Positions 22,860 to 33,803 of a stretch of 64,000 bases of DNA are shown here, in pieces (position 1 is the stretch's first letter; every line of letters starts with the position of its first letter). The DNA is from Laburnicola sp. R22_1 (lineage: Eukaryota > Ascomycota > Dothideomycetes > Pleosporales > Didymosphaeriaceae), in the NCBI GenBank assembly GCA_014281115.1, contig JACONQ010000015.1, positions 1,860,001 through 1,924,000 of the forward strand, written 5' to 3'. Made by a program: the position numbers and the translations under genes. A model generated the notes under the pieces. That model made no database searches and was not told the DNA's origin. It saw only the letters and a list, made by a program, of their open reading frames with translations.

Positions 22860-24780
22860 GGCATTCCCTTTGTCACAAAAGCATCAACGGCGGTATCTGT
22901 TTTGAAAGCGTTTCGACGACTTTTTTACGCAGTCATGACGACATTCCACGATACCACTGGATTTATGGAGGTATGCTCTGCATCTTTCGCGCGCTGTATG
23001 CATTCTATGAAGGCCCATATTTGCGTAGTCATTTGTTGTTTTTCGCTCAATTTCGTTGGCACGCTTTCGCTTTGACAAGTTTCTTTTGCACGAGTCTTCT
23101 TTCGGATTGCATGCATTGCTTCTTACGAGGTTGAGATTTCACGGTCGCATACCTGTAATGTGTTATTCTTATCTAACGACTTTACGGACACTGTATCAGC
23201 TGTTCCATTGCTTCTTGTTTGAGTGTATGATATATCAGCTTCGTTTCGTTTCGTTTCGTTTCCTTGTTGTTTCTGCGCTTCCCGGCTCTACGGCCTTGTA
23301 CAAAAGCCCTGTTAGCGGAATATCCATAGTAAGACGCGAATATCTTCGCGGTCAAAAATAACACTGTCGCACACATGGCCTCTTCCAGCCCGTCTCAGGC
23401 CTCATGTGTCGCCGTTGCGCTCGGTTCTGCGCGTCAAGGTACGTACCATGTCCACTCAGACACGGTCGTACCACCAGCGACTGTACACGAGCAACTGCAG
23501 GCCGACCAAGACAGAAGGGATAGTCGTCGAGGGGAGGGACTATTTTGGGAGCGCAGGATAACATGGCTGGCGGCTGCCCAGAGGAGCGTCCACGGGTAGT
23601 GTCTGTGCACATGACCTAGCGCAGGGGTAATGGCGCTAGTGCCAACCCCTCACGTTCAGATAGCAACGAGGCCTCTCATCTGCAGCTAGGCGCCGCAAGG
23701 AGTGCTGGATCCATCTCCTCCCTCCTGCCCTCCCGCCCTACGAAATAGCGCAAAAGTGCTGGCGGTTCTCGAAGTTTGCAGTTTGCAAAAGCCCGAGCGC
23801 TTGCGGCTCCCAGCGCAATTGATTCTGCATAGCTAATTGTGTGCTGCAATGTAGATGCATGCACGCACCTACCTACCGACTAAACCAACCCTCCATCTCA
23901 ACAACGCTCCTCACCCAACCAAATTCGCCCGTTCGAGCGACGGCTAAAATGGCCTACAGCGAGCGGTGCGGCGGAAACGTGCTCTGTCTAAGTGGCATTT
24001 CTGAGCACGGCACGGCAGCAGGAAGCAAGCTCACGGCAGTACCTAGTGGGGACCATGATGCCGCCATTTGCAGCGTAGGAATGACACGGCATAATCCTCA
24101 AACATTGACATTGTGGGGCGGGCCATTTTGCTGTGAGATTGTGCGAATTCCAGTAGTCCTTTTTTTTCCTTTCCTCTCCGCTTTTGCGTAGCGTGAAGTT
24201 CCCGCTTCGCTGTTGTCCTTTGTTACCACTCTAGACGACTTTTGTTTTGACGCTCAGTTTAGATACATGTCCGTCGTCGGAGAATAGTGCAACACGCGCG
24301 CGATAAACGGCGATCTTAAGGTTTGCATCCCAACCAACCTCGCGAAAAAAAAAATTGTTTTTTAGTTTGGCTGGCTACCGGGGAGGCTCCCAACGACCCG
24401 GAACTTCGGATGTGCTTCCGCTGCCGCTTTTTCGTGTTTCATTTTGGATACGCTAGGGAGAGAGCGATTTTTTCTGGATGTAGGTGAAGTGTTCGCTTGA
24501 CCTTGTGGATCCCTGGTCTTAACGCTTGGGTGATAGTCGTGAGCTCGCTATTGCTCAGATTGAACTAAGGAGAACTCGTGCAGGTAGAGTACGTACTAGA
24601 CTACGTATGTTTCAAAACCTCCCTCCCCAGGCAGAAGAACCAGACTAGCACGTGAAGCCGCGACACTTGCCCATCGACGAACAAATACCATAGACTCTTG
24701 CAACGACTGGATATGCTCCGCTCGTCGTCGTCGTCGTCGTCGTGGTTTTACATCAAACACCTGTACCCGCTTTCCGTGCG
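22860..24780. other. Gene-free stretch with simple repeats
   Basis: There is no supported gene. It holds a TTTCG run near 23239-23262 and a GTC trinucleotide run near 24724-24744. Short open frames (up to 116 codons) lack any recognisable content. Confidence 0.55.
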
Positions 24781-25751
24781 TGTCACACGTATGTTGTAGG
24801 TCTTCGATGCAGACCCGTTGAGTACTTTGTTGAGTTTTACACAGTGCATAGTTTAAAGTTAATAATTATATTAGTTGTTTAGGTCTCTACTTTAAGTCCT
24901 TAAGGTCCTAGATCCACCTATCGTCCTGCCACTTGTCAATTTAGTTAATTACAGCCTTATTACTAATAGTAAGACTGTAGGGCCACCTTGCGAGGATAGC
25001 GTTAAGGGCATTGCGTTACTTTTTAATATAGTCCTTGTCCTTCCTCCCTTATATGCCTTCTATTCTTATAAGAGATAGTGCTATAGTTTAGATAGGTATC
25101 CTTACTAGCTTAATCCTCTAAAATTTAAAGGTGCAGCTGCAGCAGCTAGAGCTTCTTAAGGAGCTTGTTATCCTTATTATTACTAATAATCTTACTCCTC
25201 TGCTTGCGGTATTTCTATAATTTAAGAAGAAGCTTTCTAAGTTAGTTATAGCTATTGCGCGTTCTTGTGTAAAAGCTAACTACCTTAGTAGTAGTAATAA
25301 TAGGAGAACCTCTATTAAGGATAGAATTAAGGTACTAAGGTATAGATGTAGCACAAAGGGCTATTTATTGCCTACAGCGATTCTGCTATTTTTGCTGCCC
25401 TTTAGAGCTCTATAGTTAAATAGTAACTCTAAGGTTACTATTCTATAGTTTGCTGTTATATAATTAGCCCTTTACTAATTATGCGTGTTATATTTTAGCT
25501 CCCTACTATAGTTAATCCTAATTGCGCCCTTTTTTTTTACGTACTTTAGCTGTTAAACCTTAGTTGTGCTTGCTGTTAAGTCTTATAATCTGTAAAAGGT
25601 TAGGTCGACTATAAACAGATATGAATGAATGAATGAAAAACACGTATGTTGAAGATCTTCGTCGTGTGGAGATTCTAACCAAGGTCGAGTCCGCACCATA
25701 CACAGAGAGGAGTAAAACAGGAGGCACTATAACCCAGTGTCACACGTATGT
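24781..25751. mobile_element. AT-rich, RIP-like transposon relic flanked by 14-bp direct repeats
   Basis: From about 24840 to 25620 the sequence abruptly becomes TA-rich with few CA/TG dinucleotides, the look of repeat-induced point mutation. The block is bracketed by a perfect 14-bp direct repeat, TGTCACACGTATGT, at 24781-24794 and 25738-25751. A related copy, ACACGTATGTTG followed by a TCTTCG match, occurs at 24785 and 25640, as expected of LTR starts (TGTTG). No protein can be read. I infer a decayed LTR element or a nested pair; the class is unproven. Confidence 0.55.
25661..25738 (+). repeat. Dispersed repeat, copy 1
   Basis: About 78 bp (GTCGTGTGGAGATTCTA..., ending CCCAGT) align with 43389-43460 with few mismatches and a short gap, including the shared GAGATTCTA, CGAGTCC and ACACAGAGAGG words. 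It lies at the right edge of the RIP-like relic and is probably an LTR end. Confidence 0.75.
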
Positions 25752-27868
25752 ATTGTCGTCGTTGGAGGAAGCTTTGAACCTTGTGCGAGTCAGATCAGAT
25801 CGGCGTATGTAGCACTTGAGTCTTGGGGCACGAAACTAATGAAATGGGTGGGGTCTATGTCACGAGGTGGGATGAGCTATGGGTCCCGTGGCGCCTGTGA
25901 GACGGGGTGCGCGACGGGGAGAGGGGGGGAGTGCGGATCGGTGCTGGGGCAGAGGACTACCTGTGAGGAAGACGGACTGGTCTTGTGGCTGGAGATAGAT
26001 GGGGGGTTTGACGCGCTTGTGTTATGGCATACTGGAATGTCGCAGCGAAAAAACTTGCTTCTACTCATGTTGACGCGTGTTGCAGGATTTTTTTAATCTA
26101 TAGGTTTCTCGTGCTTTGGTAGCACTCAGTGGGTCGCAGGAATTTGGGGCATTGAAGCAAACAAGCAGGATAATGATCGTGACACGATGGGAAAGCGGGT
26201 CCAACGGTTGTTGTTCGGTGGCTGATTCGAGCACACAATCGACGGATTTAAACGGAATTGTGTTACCAGTCCACGTTCCACCAGACTGAGAGCAATATGG
26301 TTCATAAATGCTGTAGTGGGTTTGTTTCTATACTGGTGCGCTGTCAAGATTATGTATATTCACGCCTATGTGCATGGGTTCATTTTGTGAAATAACGTCT
26401 CCGACTAGAGAATTAGCTCATTGACGTAACCTAGCTGCTTCAATGAATTCCTTGCACCACTACGCTCTCTACAACTCCTATATATACAGACTACTACAAG
26501 AAGTACTGCCAAATCACCACGTGTTTATCATCATTTCTACCCACGGTGAACACACAACTTTGCCAGCGAGCGCTTCATCTCTAGATCTTAGATAACTGTA
26601 CCAACACGAAGCCCAGAAAACGTAATGGTTGCATGCTGTTGAACAACTAGCGTTTCTGCTCTCAAGTCATATCCTCTCTCTCCCTCCCTGCAACCAGACG
26701 CTAACCTTCGATTACGTCTAGTGCCATGCTTTTCTTGTGAGCGGACGGATAACACGTCAGTGATTGACACCCCCTTGCATACTCATCCATCATCGTCCAG
26801 CCATCGTGCTTTTTGTAGTACATCACCAGTATTTTAGCTCCATCTTTGAGAATCTGAGTGCCTGGGTGGGTCTTTTAATGACGCCTGACGTTCTCCCGCA
26901 CAACTATGGGTACGATACACTTAATGCTTACCTTAGCAGCGAGCACACGACTCCCTAGGTCGCACGTACAATTGCCCGCCTGACGGCGCAAAACATGGTC
27001 TAGCTGCCGTTTATGAAGCCCACTCCACATCTGTTTAACCCCTCGGGGCGCGATAGTTATTATCATGTATTTAATCGATGACATACGGACTGCCAAGACC
27101 AGCGCTTGTAGGTATTAGACGTGAGCAGTACTACACTTTCACTGGAATAATGTTTAAAAATTATGATTAGAGAAACCAGTAGTTTAACAACACCAAGAAC
27201 CATCAAGTCTAACCATAAGTCTTCCTCGTGGCAGGACATGCTTGTGCCAAGCGCCGTCTACAACTGCGCGGCTCTGACGCCTGCCTCCTCTTTAATGAGG
27301 CTTAACCTCTTTGTAAGAAGCTTAGCGCTTAGTATCAACACTATATGCCTTTTTAATGCTACTTTCAACTGCAGATTTCCTATAGTGCAGCACCTTGTCT
27401 TAACTGTACCAGGGTCGTCTTAGCAGTTTGTACGCATGCGTAATCAGCACAGCAACAGTCTACAAGACAGATAGATTCTCTTACCAAATCCCCATCTGTC
27501 TCGTCACTTGCAATGTAGCGTAACTGGGTGAGAAAAGACCAAATATTGTGAAGATGTTGCTAATCTGCCCAAAATATCAATTAGGTATATACGCTGATCC
27601 AAAGACGCCTGAAATTCACCTCAAGCTACACTAGAATACCAAAATAGAACTTTTGCCCCCTGCTAATGGCGCAGGAAACTTGCTGCCTGACGGAAGCACG
27701 AAAATGATAGCGGAAGCAGGTTGCCGACGCTCATGCCGATGAAAGATTCTGCTGCCGACGCGATACCAAATGATAGAATGACATGTCCAAACCCGCGTCT
27801 CGAGTGTAGATACACCAGATAGATGTCCCTCATTTTCCTGCCTCTGGCTTCACATGATACACCATTAC
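25752..27868. other. Gene-free stretch
   Basis: About 2.1 kb with no supported gene. Open frames are short and unrelated to known domains. A CCTATATATACAG TATA-like sequence lies near 26478, but no transcript can be assigned to it. Confidence 0.5.
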
Positions 27869-30050
27869 TTAGTTGCTCTCGTGGCAGTCATTGCATACGT
27901 ATCCGCGCTGCCTCTTCCTTGGCGGCTCTGAAGGATGCCAGATGCGGTTGATGCAGTCAATGTGGAACACTTGTCTGACACAGACTTTGCTGGTACACCA
28001 TACAATCGATTTTCCGCGAGACGCAAGGGCATCTTGTCCGCAAAAGCAGAGGCCGTAAGGTGGTGGTTCTTCGGGCCTGTCCACCATTTCGACATCCCCA
28101 TTTGACCCAGTCTGCGGTGTGACGTGTCCAGTCGACCTAGCTTCTGCCATTCCATTGTCGGCCTGCTCCACCGGCGATGGATTACTCCTTGGTGTTTCCA
28201 CCTGTAGGTTCGCCAAGTCAGACGAGAGCTCTGTGGCGTGATCCAAATTGTCCACTATTCGCAAAGCTTTCTTAGCAACCTCGCCTGATATGAGGTTGTC
28301 TGATTCCATCTCTTTGAGCTTAATTTCAAATTCGAGCTTCACAGCTCTTTGGAGATCTTTGTGTTTCGCACGTGCGAACCGTATGATTGCATCCCCCACG
28401 TGAATATCCGCATTGAGGTGTTCTTCATAGAAGAAATGGTCCCAAAGCCTCAAGAAAAGCCCTTTAGCCTCAGAAATTCCTGATTCCCCAGCATTCACGT
28501 GTGCGTTGTGCTTGAGTCGAACCCAATCCATATCGGGCTCGTCGTCGCTTTCGCTAATTTCCCCGCCCTCCTGCAAAGGCCCTAAAGCGCGGGGACATCA
28601 TTAGCTTACGTCTCGCATCTGAATTTCTGAATTGGACTTACTTTTTGTAATGGACCGAAAAAAGGTTTTGTCCACTGGCGCTCTGGGTACCTTGTACTTT
28701 TTCTTCACCGCTGTTACCCTGTCTTGAACGTCGTCTGGCCTCTTGGGTAGGAATCCAGCGGGCCTCCACAGGGGAAAACGCGAAGCTTTTTGAAACTCCT
28801 CATTACCATTATTTAGGTAGTCTTGTCGATTGAAAGATTTCCTGGGCATCATCTGTAAAATGTCTCTGGGATCCGGAGCGGCGTTGCTAGCCCTTTGCTG
28901 CTCTGCTCTGTGCTCGGCCACGCTGCAGATAAGTCGCCAGAATTGAACCCCATCAGCAGCGATGCTCTCTTTTCGAGCCTGGAACTTGAAAAGGGAGTGC
29001 CATGCATCTAAATGAAATCGCAGATCATCTATCTCGAAAAAGCCCCGTTTAGTGCAGAATGGACAGCTCAAGCCGTGCACGATTTTTGTTTCGTCCAGTC
29101 CTTCGAATTCGAACTGTAGCTTGTATCGGCGGGACTGTATTGATGGCGATGGCGAGTCCGTACGGGGCGGACTTAGATATGGCGAGACTTGTAATGAGGA
29201 TGGGGACTTGAGCTCCCGATTGTAGGTTGAAAGTGGAGAAGCATCCTTGGAACGTTGCCAATACATCCGGATCTTTAGCCCAAAATCGAACTGCTTCCGC
29301 ATATCGCGTGAGACGAAGGGGAGTACTGTAGTTCCATCTGGGCAATCCGAGATATCGTCCCAACTGACGCATACTGAAGCCGGGTTAGCTGTATGGAGGC
29401 GTAACCCTGAGCTCGCTAAGTGCGAAAAAAAACTCTTCAGACTCTAGAGGCCGACGGAATACAACATCGATGACGAGTTTCCAGTCACTTCTGCTGCCTC
29501 TTGATGGTGACTGTAGGCCGCCGCCTGATTGGAGCAGCTGTTCGATATCGAAGATGTTGTATATCCTTTCAACATGTATCTGTTTTCCTACCTCTGTGTC
29601 GAAGCCCAGAAGTGTAACATTATTCTCGTACTGCTTGCATCTCAAAGAAGCCTTGGCGTTATTGATCGCAACACGTATCTGCAGGATGAGTGAGTACATA
29701 ACCATGGAATGAGGTTTTTATCTCACCTCTGCATCTAAGCGGAACAAAATAGACCGCTTCTTTGATCGCTGGTGAGCGGAGGTTCCTTGGTTCTGTAGTA
29801 ACTCGATGCCTTGGATCTCCACGACAAACCCTTCTCGGCCGCGGTTCTTGTCAATCATTTCGTTGAGATCGGCGTAGGAGGGCGGTTTCCAGCGGGCGCG
29901 GTCGAAGGTAGGCTCTGGTGGTTTACTAGCCAATTCTTCAGGGCTGGTTGCCTGCGCCAAATTCCGATGCAAAATCGCGGGATTCCTTCTTCTGGACAAT
30001 ATCTCATAAAAGAGTATATTTCCATGGCATGTGTCCTTTGCAGTGACCAT
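27869..30050 (-). CDS. Suz12-like PRC2 subunit (VEFS box) with a C-terminal PHD-like finger; frameshifted
   Basis: Exons 30050-29727, 29678-28642 and 28581-27869 are joined by GTGAGA..CAG and GTAAGT..TAG introns. Suz12 scaffolds Polycomb repressive complex 2, which trimethylates H3K27. The C2H2 finger CPFC..FHLDAWH lies near residue 313. The VEFS box starts at the last junction (FRSITKRPLQ, SESDDEPDMDW, then a helical LFLRLWDHFFYEE). A Cys/His-rich PHD-like finger ends the protein (YGLCFCGQ, WCTSKVC, HIDCINRIWHP, YVCNDC). Exon 2 is broken: the T8 run (A8 on the plus strand, 29425-29432) is one base too long. With seven, exon lengths sum to 690 codons and the frame runs on through WDDISDCPDG. 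This is either a loss-of-function allele or a homopolymer error. The true start may lie in an upstream exon. Confidence 0.8.
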
Positions 30051-31008
30051 GCTCTAGTGGCAAATTAGCTGTGGAAGTTGGGAACGCATGCACGGCTTAC
30101 TTTTTGTACCACAGTCGCATGCTTCACGAGTCCTGTATACAGCCTTCACGCGATCCCATGCCAGCGGTTAGATAAAGGCTTTTTCAATGAGCCAGTCAAA
30201 GTGAGACGCCGAGGAGATATACCAGATTCAGTGGAGTCGATAAGCAAGCAGCGGGATGTGCTTTCAATGATGCGACAAAGCAGACGCGCCCTATGAGAGC
30301 AGTAGTGGAAGCTGAGCGCACGCTCGATTACTGAATGACAAAGAGTTGTTTAGTAATTTCGTGGTCGTTGCCAAGGACGCCCTCTTCAAGGACGGTGTGC
30401 TGAATTGAGGCAGAAGACGGCTGACGACAGGATTGATGTAATGTTGCCGTTCTAACGTGGTTGGCTTGACGAATCTACCTTCGAGAAGGTAGTGAGAGTC
30501 GTTTGTGGACGTAGCGAGAGTCGTTTGTGGACGTAACGGAATTCTCCTATGCGTCCCAGCGCCGTCGCACTGGAATCTGGCGCTAGTGCAGTCTTGGCGA
30601 ACAGAAGTAAACAATCACGACAACTATAACATCACTGCTTAAGTGTCTTGCTCCATAGCTGGTAAATAATAGACACGCTGTATCCTGAGAAAGTCTTACA
30701 TTATGATATCAGGTGAACAATGCGGAGGTCCGAAATCAAATGCCGACAAATATATAGTTACACCACCTGGCCACAGTGCTAGACGCTTAATTTCAGATCC
30801 GGCGTCGTTGGATCTCGAGCGCGTTGACTGCGTTGCTATTGTGATTCTCTGAATTTAATCTAACCAGCCAGTAAAGTAAAGCCAGTCTAGCCCATGCATG
30901 CTCATCGGCCAAGAATACCACCCAAGAAGGCCCAATGTTGACAATTCCATCCAGGAGCAACCGCTATTAGCCCAGTTCAATCACCCGTCAATCGTACATG
31001 AAACATCT
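30051..31008. other. Gap between F-box gene and suz12, with a small tandem repeat
   Basis: This holds the upstream region of the Suz12-like gene. A 22-bp unit containing GAGAGTCGTTTGTGGACGT is present twice at 30491-30512 and 30513-30534. A coding-like stretch near 30115-30160 on the minus strand (DRVKAVYRTREACDCGTK) could splice into the Suz12 start but lacks an obvious beginning. Confidence 0.45.
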
Positions 31009-33276
31009 TTACCAAGAATAACCATCATCCACATCGTCATTACCATCCCAGTCTTCGTCGCCACTGCGCTCATCATCAAGGAAATCACCCTCATCGTACA
31101 ACTCCTCTCTTGGGCGGAGATTATCAATGCGGAACATGACTGTGTGACATCGACCCTGTATGACTTGGTCTCCGTCGTCCGAGGCGGCTTCTGAGATCTC
31201 GCCCTCATGTGACTCACCCTCGGAAGTTTCTTCGTAATTGGTCGAGCCTTTAGCTCGGGACCGCAGGCGCTTGGTACCCCATTTCTCGTTCTGCTTTTGC
31301 TGGCGCCTCGTCAGTAGAGGAATGTCGCTATCGCTCTCGCTGTCGATGCCCGGAGCGGCATCGTTCTGGCCCCCTTCGACATTGTCCAAAAGAGAGTCAT
31401 TTCTCTCAACAGTCTCATCCTGAGAAGCTTTCCAATCCCGAAACGCACGCAAAGACGCAAGATGGGGACTAGGAGGTGGACACCGTCTTGCAAAGACTTT
31501 CTGGAAGCGTGCTTCCCATTTCCTTCTGAAATCGGCACGCTCGCGCCAAGCCATGTCGTCAACCATGGTCAAGATTCTCAATTCTCGTAGCATAGGAAGC
31601 TCGGCCGCAGAGTTAACGAGAGAGGCGAAGAAATTGGTGGCGGAAATTGAACCCCAATTTCTCAAGTATTCTAGATCGAGGACCTGCAGAGTTGTCGGCC
31701 AAGTTGGGATCTCGTCAAGTCCAAGCAGCCAATCATAGAGGGGCTCGTTGTCTGAGGACATAACCAAGGAACTATAATAATTCAAGTCCATCTTGAGCAC
31801 CTCTAGCCGAGGACAAGAATGCTTCAGACCAACTAGAAAGGATAGGTCAAGGGATTGATTATGGTTCAAGACCAGCTCCTCGAGACGACGACCATGATTG
31901 GATAGAAATGCCTGCAGATCCTCAGATGTAAGGTTGATGCAATTGGTAATGCTAAGACTGAGGAGCGAAGATGGTAACAAAGGCAAGAGTTGCCCGTTGA
32001 CAGTGGCACAGGATTCGAAGGCCAGCGATCGCAAGTTGGGTAGAACAGCTATAGCAGAACCGAGAAGCTCTTCGGTGGTAGGATCGGTAGCCTCACTTTG
32101 CTTGCGGCGTTCGTCTTTGTTGAATCTCACAAATGTAAGCTCGCGGAGGCTCTGGAAGGCTCCATCCGCATGAATCTCTTTCACCCAAAGGAGTCCCTTG
32201 AGGCAATAAGTACAATTCCATCGCCAGCTCTGGAGACGCAGGTCGCCTTGCCGCAGAGTGCTGAAGAGCTCATCGGGATAGTACCAGCGGCGAATGCGCC
32301 TTAGTCGCGGTCGATAAGGCGGTCTATCAAGAGGGTCATAAATCTCTATCTCCTTGAGAGTTGACAGAGCAGCCACTAGGGAAGTCAAATCAGTCACACT
32401 GTTCGCCGTATCCGTCAATGCGGTCATTTGTGTGGCGTCGAGCTCGAGGCGCTTGACCATGACTTTGTAGTCTTCTCGTGCGCTAGCCGGCGGTGTTATT
32501 AGATGATGTACAAGCTTCCTCCGGTTTTGCTTCAGTGCAAAGATGGGCGGATTCCGGTACAACGCTGTCAGAGCGGGCGTGGTGAAGGTTGAGCACATGG
32601 AGGCCATGCGCACGAGCCAGGGTATGGAGTCAGTTGGCTGCATGCCCCCGTCGTGCAGCGGATGTGAAGCGTAGACAAATATTTGCAGGAGAACGTGAAA
32701 TGGTAAAGCAGCCATGTCTGGCTTATTTCCATCGGTAGGAATGAGGCTAGCATTCGTGGATGGTTGAGGTGCTATCACACGTCAAACACAAGCCACGTAC
32801 ATGGAAGTAAGCAGGCACGTACTGCTTTTGTTCTTCAAAGCGGCACCGAGCGCGCGCACTTTCGGGCTTGCCACCTTGCTTGGCCTAACTCTAGAACGCT
32901 TGCGAAGCTTCGACGGCGGTGAAGTAGGTAGCTTCCGGGGTCTTGGTTGCGCGACAACCTCTTCTGCTTCGAAGTCCTCATCATCGGCCTCTTCACTGTC
33001 CTCGTCCGTGTCCACATCTCTGTACGATATGTTGCGCTCCCTGCGTCTCCGGGAAGAACGATTGGCTACTATTGAAGAGCTCTTCTGGGGAGCAACGCGC
33101 CGTGATGATGTCGTCGAGGCTTGTTCGAGTTCGGTGGAGAGGTGACGAGTGGAACGTCGTGCAGGGCGCTTCCGCGAATCACTCTCCAGATCAGAAGTGG
33201 AGAAATCCTCGTCGCTACTAGGCTCTCTGTACGAGACAGTGCCCCTTTTGCGCTTCAGGGGAAGCCCTGGAGCCAT
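31009..33276 (-). CDS. F-box / leucine-rich repeat-like protein
   Basis: Two exons (33276-32823 and 32771-31009; intron GTACGT..TAG, 51 bp) give 738 aa. The first exon is a disordered, Arg/Ser/Asp-rich leader with basic clusters (RRSSRRRRERN, KLRKRSRVRPSK). The second opens with MAALPFHVLLQIFVYAS, a typical F-box helix, then LVRMASMCSTFTTPAL and an array of irregular leucine-rich repeats (for example LPNLRSLAFESC, SSLLSLSITNCINLTSEDLQAFL, LEELVLNHNQSLDLSFL). The last ~150 residues are acidic and low in complexity. F-box proteins link substrates to SCF ubiquitin ligases through Skp1. The substrate is unknown. The N-terminal leader is unusually long for the family. Confidence 0.82.
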
Positions 33277-33803
33277 GATGGTTTGCGCGCCCCAGCTTCT
33301 TTGTGGGTATTCACATGAGCCGGTCGAAGCGGTGGAATCCTCGTCTAGGAGCTCGACGAGGAGAGAGCCAGGCCGGGTTGCATCGGGGGTTGCGGTTGAG
33401 AATGAATGTGCAGTGGAGGCGACGGCAAACGGGGCGCATCGAATGGTGACGCATTCTGGAGCCGCGGGCGCTTAGTAAGCCTCGCCGTGTCCGTATTCTG
33501 CATAGGCCTTGTATCGCGGCAGCCCATGGCTGTGCAGGCTCAGGCTGTGCTGAAAGGGCGGCCGCGCCACAGTCTGCGCCACAAAACCGACGGCAGGGCA
33601 AGCCCGGCAAGGATGGGCATCATTCGGGTCCCTCACAGCCACGACGCGCTCCCTTCAAACCGCACCAGTCAAGTCGGCAAGCTTCCCACCTTCTAACCGC
33701 TCGGCGCGGCGTGACACCTCTCCCTATTTCGATCCCCTGGGCGTGCTCTTCTCACTCCGCTACAGTCGCACCTGTCCCTCGTCAACCGCAACCACGCACA
33801 TCA
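33277..33803. promoter_or_regulatory. Divergent intergenic region F-box gene / WW gene
   Basis: About 530 bp lie between two outward-facing genes and must carry both promoters. The segment before the WW gene is C/T-rich. No specific sites are claimed. Confidence 0.5.

Noticed and set aside
25661..25695. tRNA-like T-loop text (GGTCGAGTCC) in the dispersed repeat
   Set aside because: No acceptor stem or anticodon arm can be formed around it, and the sequence aligns with another repeat copy instead.
29385..29400. An intron to bridge the Suz12 frame break near 29400
   Set aside because: No donor/acceptor pair gives the needed phase, whereas a one-base change in the T8 run yields one continuous coding exon.
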